Source of the DNA: VXOI01 sp965261945
GTDB taxonomy: Bacteria > Chloroflexota > Dehalococcoidia > Lucifugimonadales > UBA3495
Assembly: GCA_965261945.1 (NCBI GenBank)
Contig: CBDHEF010000002.1
Location: 2,480,001-2,544,000, forward strand
DNA length: 64,000 bases
Direction: 5' to 3'
The notes under the pieces were generated by a model. That model was not told the DNA's origin. It did not search any database and saw nothing but the letters and a program-made list of their open reading frames with translations. Positions 63,223 to 64,000 of this stretch are shown here, piece after piece (position 1 is the first letter of the stretch; each line of letters opens with the position of its first letter). The position numbers and the translations under genes are program-made.

Positions 63223-64000
63223 TCAGCCGAACCATCCCAGCCATTTGTGCCCCAGCAAGCCGGCATAGGCCAAGACAATAGAGACTCCGACGGCAATAGA
63301 AAGCCATTGGTCGAACAAACGCTGCTCAGTGTCGGGAAACAGGAGCAAATAGTCTCCATCTTTTGTTGCGCGCTCCAGTTTATGGGCATCGCGCTCGCGG
63401 TCCAGGTCCATGGAGTATGTCATCAAGAAGACGATGACAGCAGAGACCAACATCGCAAATAAATCGATCAGTATCCGTATCCAGCCATCCGGTTCGTCGG
63501 GTTTGGTGAACATGGTCAGAAAAATTGTAATCCCGGCGAAAACGAGCAGGGCGAATATCTCGCCCAGAACCGGAGTCGCCTGTTTGGAACGGACCAGCGT
63601 GTCCAGTTCAGCTTCCGCTTGGTTAAGCGCTTGGCGGTCGGAGTCGTCCGAGGGAGTGGCGTCGGCAATATAGCTCCGCACTCTGATGTAATAGTCTTTC
63701 AGTGTGGCCTGTTTATTGGATTCGTCAATAACCAGTATGCACTCACGGACATCGCCGTTGATGACGCCCCGCTTGACCAGCAAATCCAGCTTTCTCAGAA
63801 TGGTAAATGTGCGGTTTTCTTCGTCACTAGTGCGAGTTACCAGCCGCGCCACGCGAAAGGCCAAAAGGAGCGTGAATACCGTGGCAGACAGACCGACAGA
63901 CCCAAAATACCCGTCGCCAGACCAAGTCCAATTGGGTATGTTCAGCCACTCGAACAGGTCATCCCTCAAATATACAGCTGTCCCGCAAGCCGCCAACGCG
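63223..64000 (-). CDS. Membrane protein of unknown function (partial at right edge)
   Basis: At least 257 residues. It has several membrane segments (FGSVGLSATVFTLLLAFRVA, VLGEIFALLVFAGITIFLTM, LIDLFAMLVSAVIVFLMTYS, WLSIAVGVSIVLAYAGLLGH). Between them lies a cytoplasmic helical segment (ILRKLDLLVKRGVINGDVRE). The frame remains open beyond 63996 to the edge, so the start is outside the window. Family not recognised. Confidence 0.6.
   Translation of the reverse strand, partial: ALAACGTAVYLRDDLFEWLNIPNWTWSGDGYFGSVGLSATVFTLLLAFRVARLVTRTSDEENRTFTILRKLDLLVKRGVINGDVRECILVIDESNKQATLKDYYIRVRSYIADATPSDDSDRQALNQAEAELDTLVRSKQATPVLGEIFALLVFAGITIFLTMFTKPDEPDGWIRILIDLFAMLVSAVIVFLMTYSMDLDRERDAHKLERATKDGDYLLLFPDTEQRLFDQWLSIAVGVSIVLAYAGLLGHKWLGWFG

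Overview
The window is high-GC DNA packed with metabolic genes and looks like a Chloroflexota genome of the SAR202 / Dehalococcoidia type. This placement rests on gene content and on a 23S rRNA gene unlinked from 16S; it is an inference, not a phylogenetic test. Supporting content includes CaiB-type CoA-transferases, enoyl-CoA hydratases, acyl-CoA dehydrogenases, a Rieske dioxygenase, NIPSNAP and SnoaL-like proteins, Ni-superoxide dismutase and a cobalt-type nitrile hydratase.

Layout. 1-2.4 kb: B12-type ABC importer (permease, binding lipoprotein) read leftward under a cobalamin riboswitch. 2.4-3.9 kb: gene-poor stretch with short tandem repeats. 3.9-6.7 kb: MOSC protein, enoyl-CoA hydratase, acyl-CoA-dehydrogenase-like flavoprotein. 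6.8-10.4 kb: strong rRNA promoter, structured leader with an internal terminator-like hairpin, 23S rRNA, initiator tRNA and terminator; no 16S or 5S. 10.7-18.3 kb: small lipoprotein, RelBE-like pair with frameshifted toxin, sugar epimerase/SDR genes, Panacea toxin-antitoxin pair, acyl-CoA dehydrogenase, metallo-hydrolase, CoA-transferase. 18.6-25.6 kb: tetrapyrrole cluster (MerR-like regulator, fused siroheme decarboxylase, precorrin-2 dehydrogenase, hemC, cobA-hemD fusion, hemB) with a VapBC pair inside it. 25.9-27.9 kb: hspR, a 60-residue protein, hsp20, NiSOD. 28.2-38.3 kb: acetyltransferase, DUF4365 two-gene module, ilvD, HEPN pair, malic enzyme, two-gene restriction-modification system. 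38.4-43.2 kb: enoyl-CoA hydratase, then a leftward operon VLRF1 - mutS2 - two small unknown genes. 43.3-49.7 kb: DinB protein, Rieske dioxygenase, NIPSNAP, aldolase, SnoaL and ferritin-VIT genes. 49.8-57.1 kb: membrane hydrolase-like protein, degenerate RelB/YafQ pair, alpha/beta hydrolase, L25, DUF3800, AlbA_2 remnant, greA, lysS. 57.3-64 kb: serS, polysaccharide deacetylase, Fic, split nitrile hydratase, surE and a partial membrane protein.

Two themes run through the window. First, there is an unusual density of small toxin-antitoxin-like modules (RelBE, Panacea, VapBC, HEPN, DUF2283-like pair, RelB/YafQ, Fic), at least two visibly decaying by frameshift. Second, a family of GC-rich palindromic elements (cores resembling ccctctccc...gggagaggg) fills most intergenic gaps, runs into several 3' gene ends as a Pro/Gly/Glu tail, and sits in frame inside mutS2.

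The most interesting functional context is the operon joining a VLRF1-type peptidyl-tRNA hydrolase to MutS2, which suggests a collision-splitting plus nascent-chain-release unit. Other candidates worth testing are the DUF4365 pair, the HEPN pair and the three-piece nitrile/thiocyanate hydrolase.
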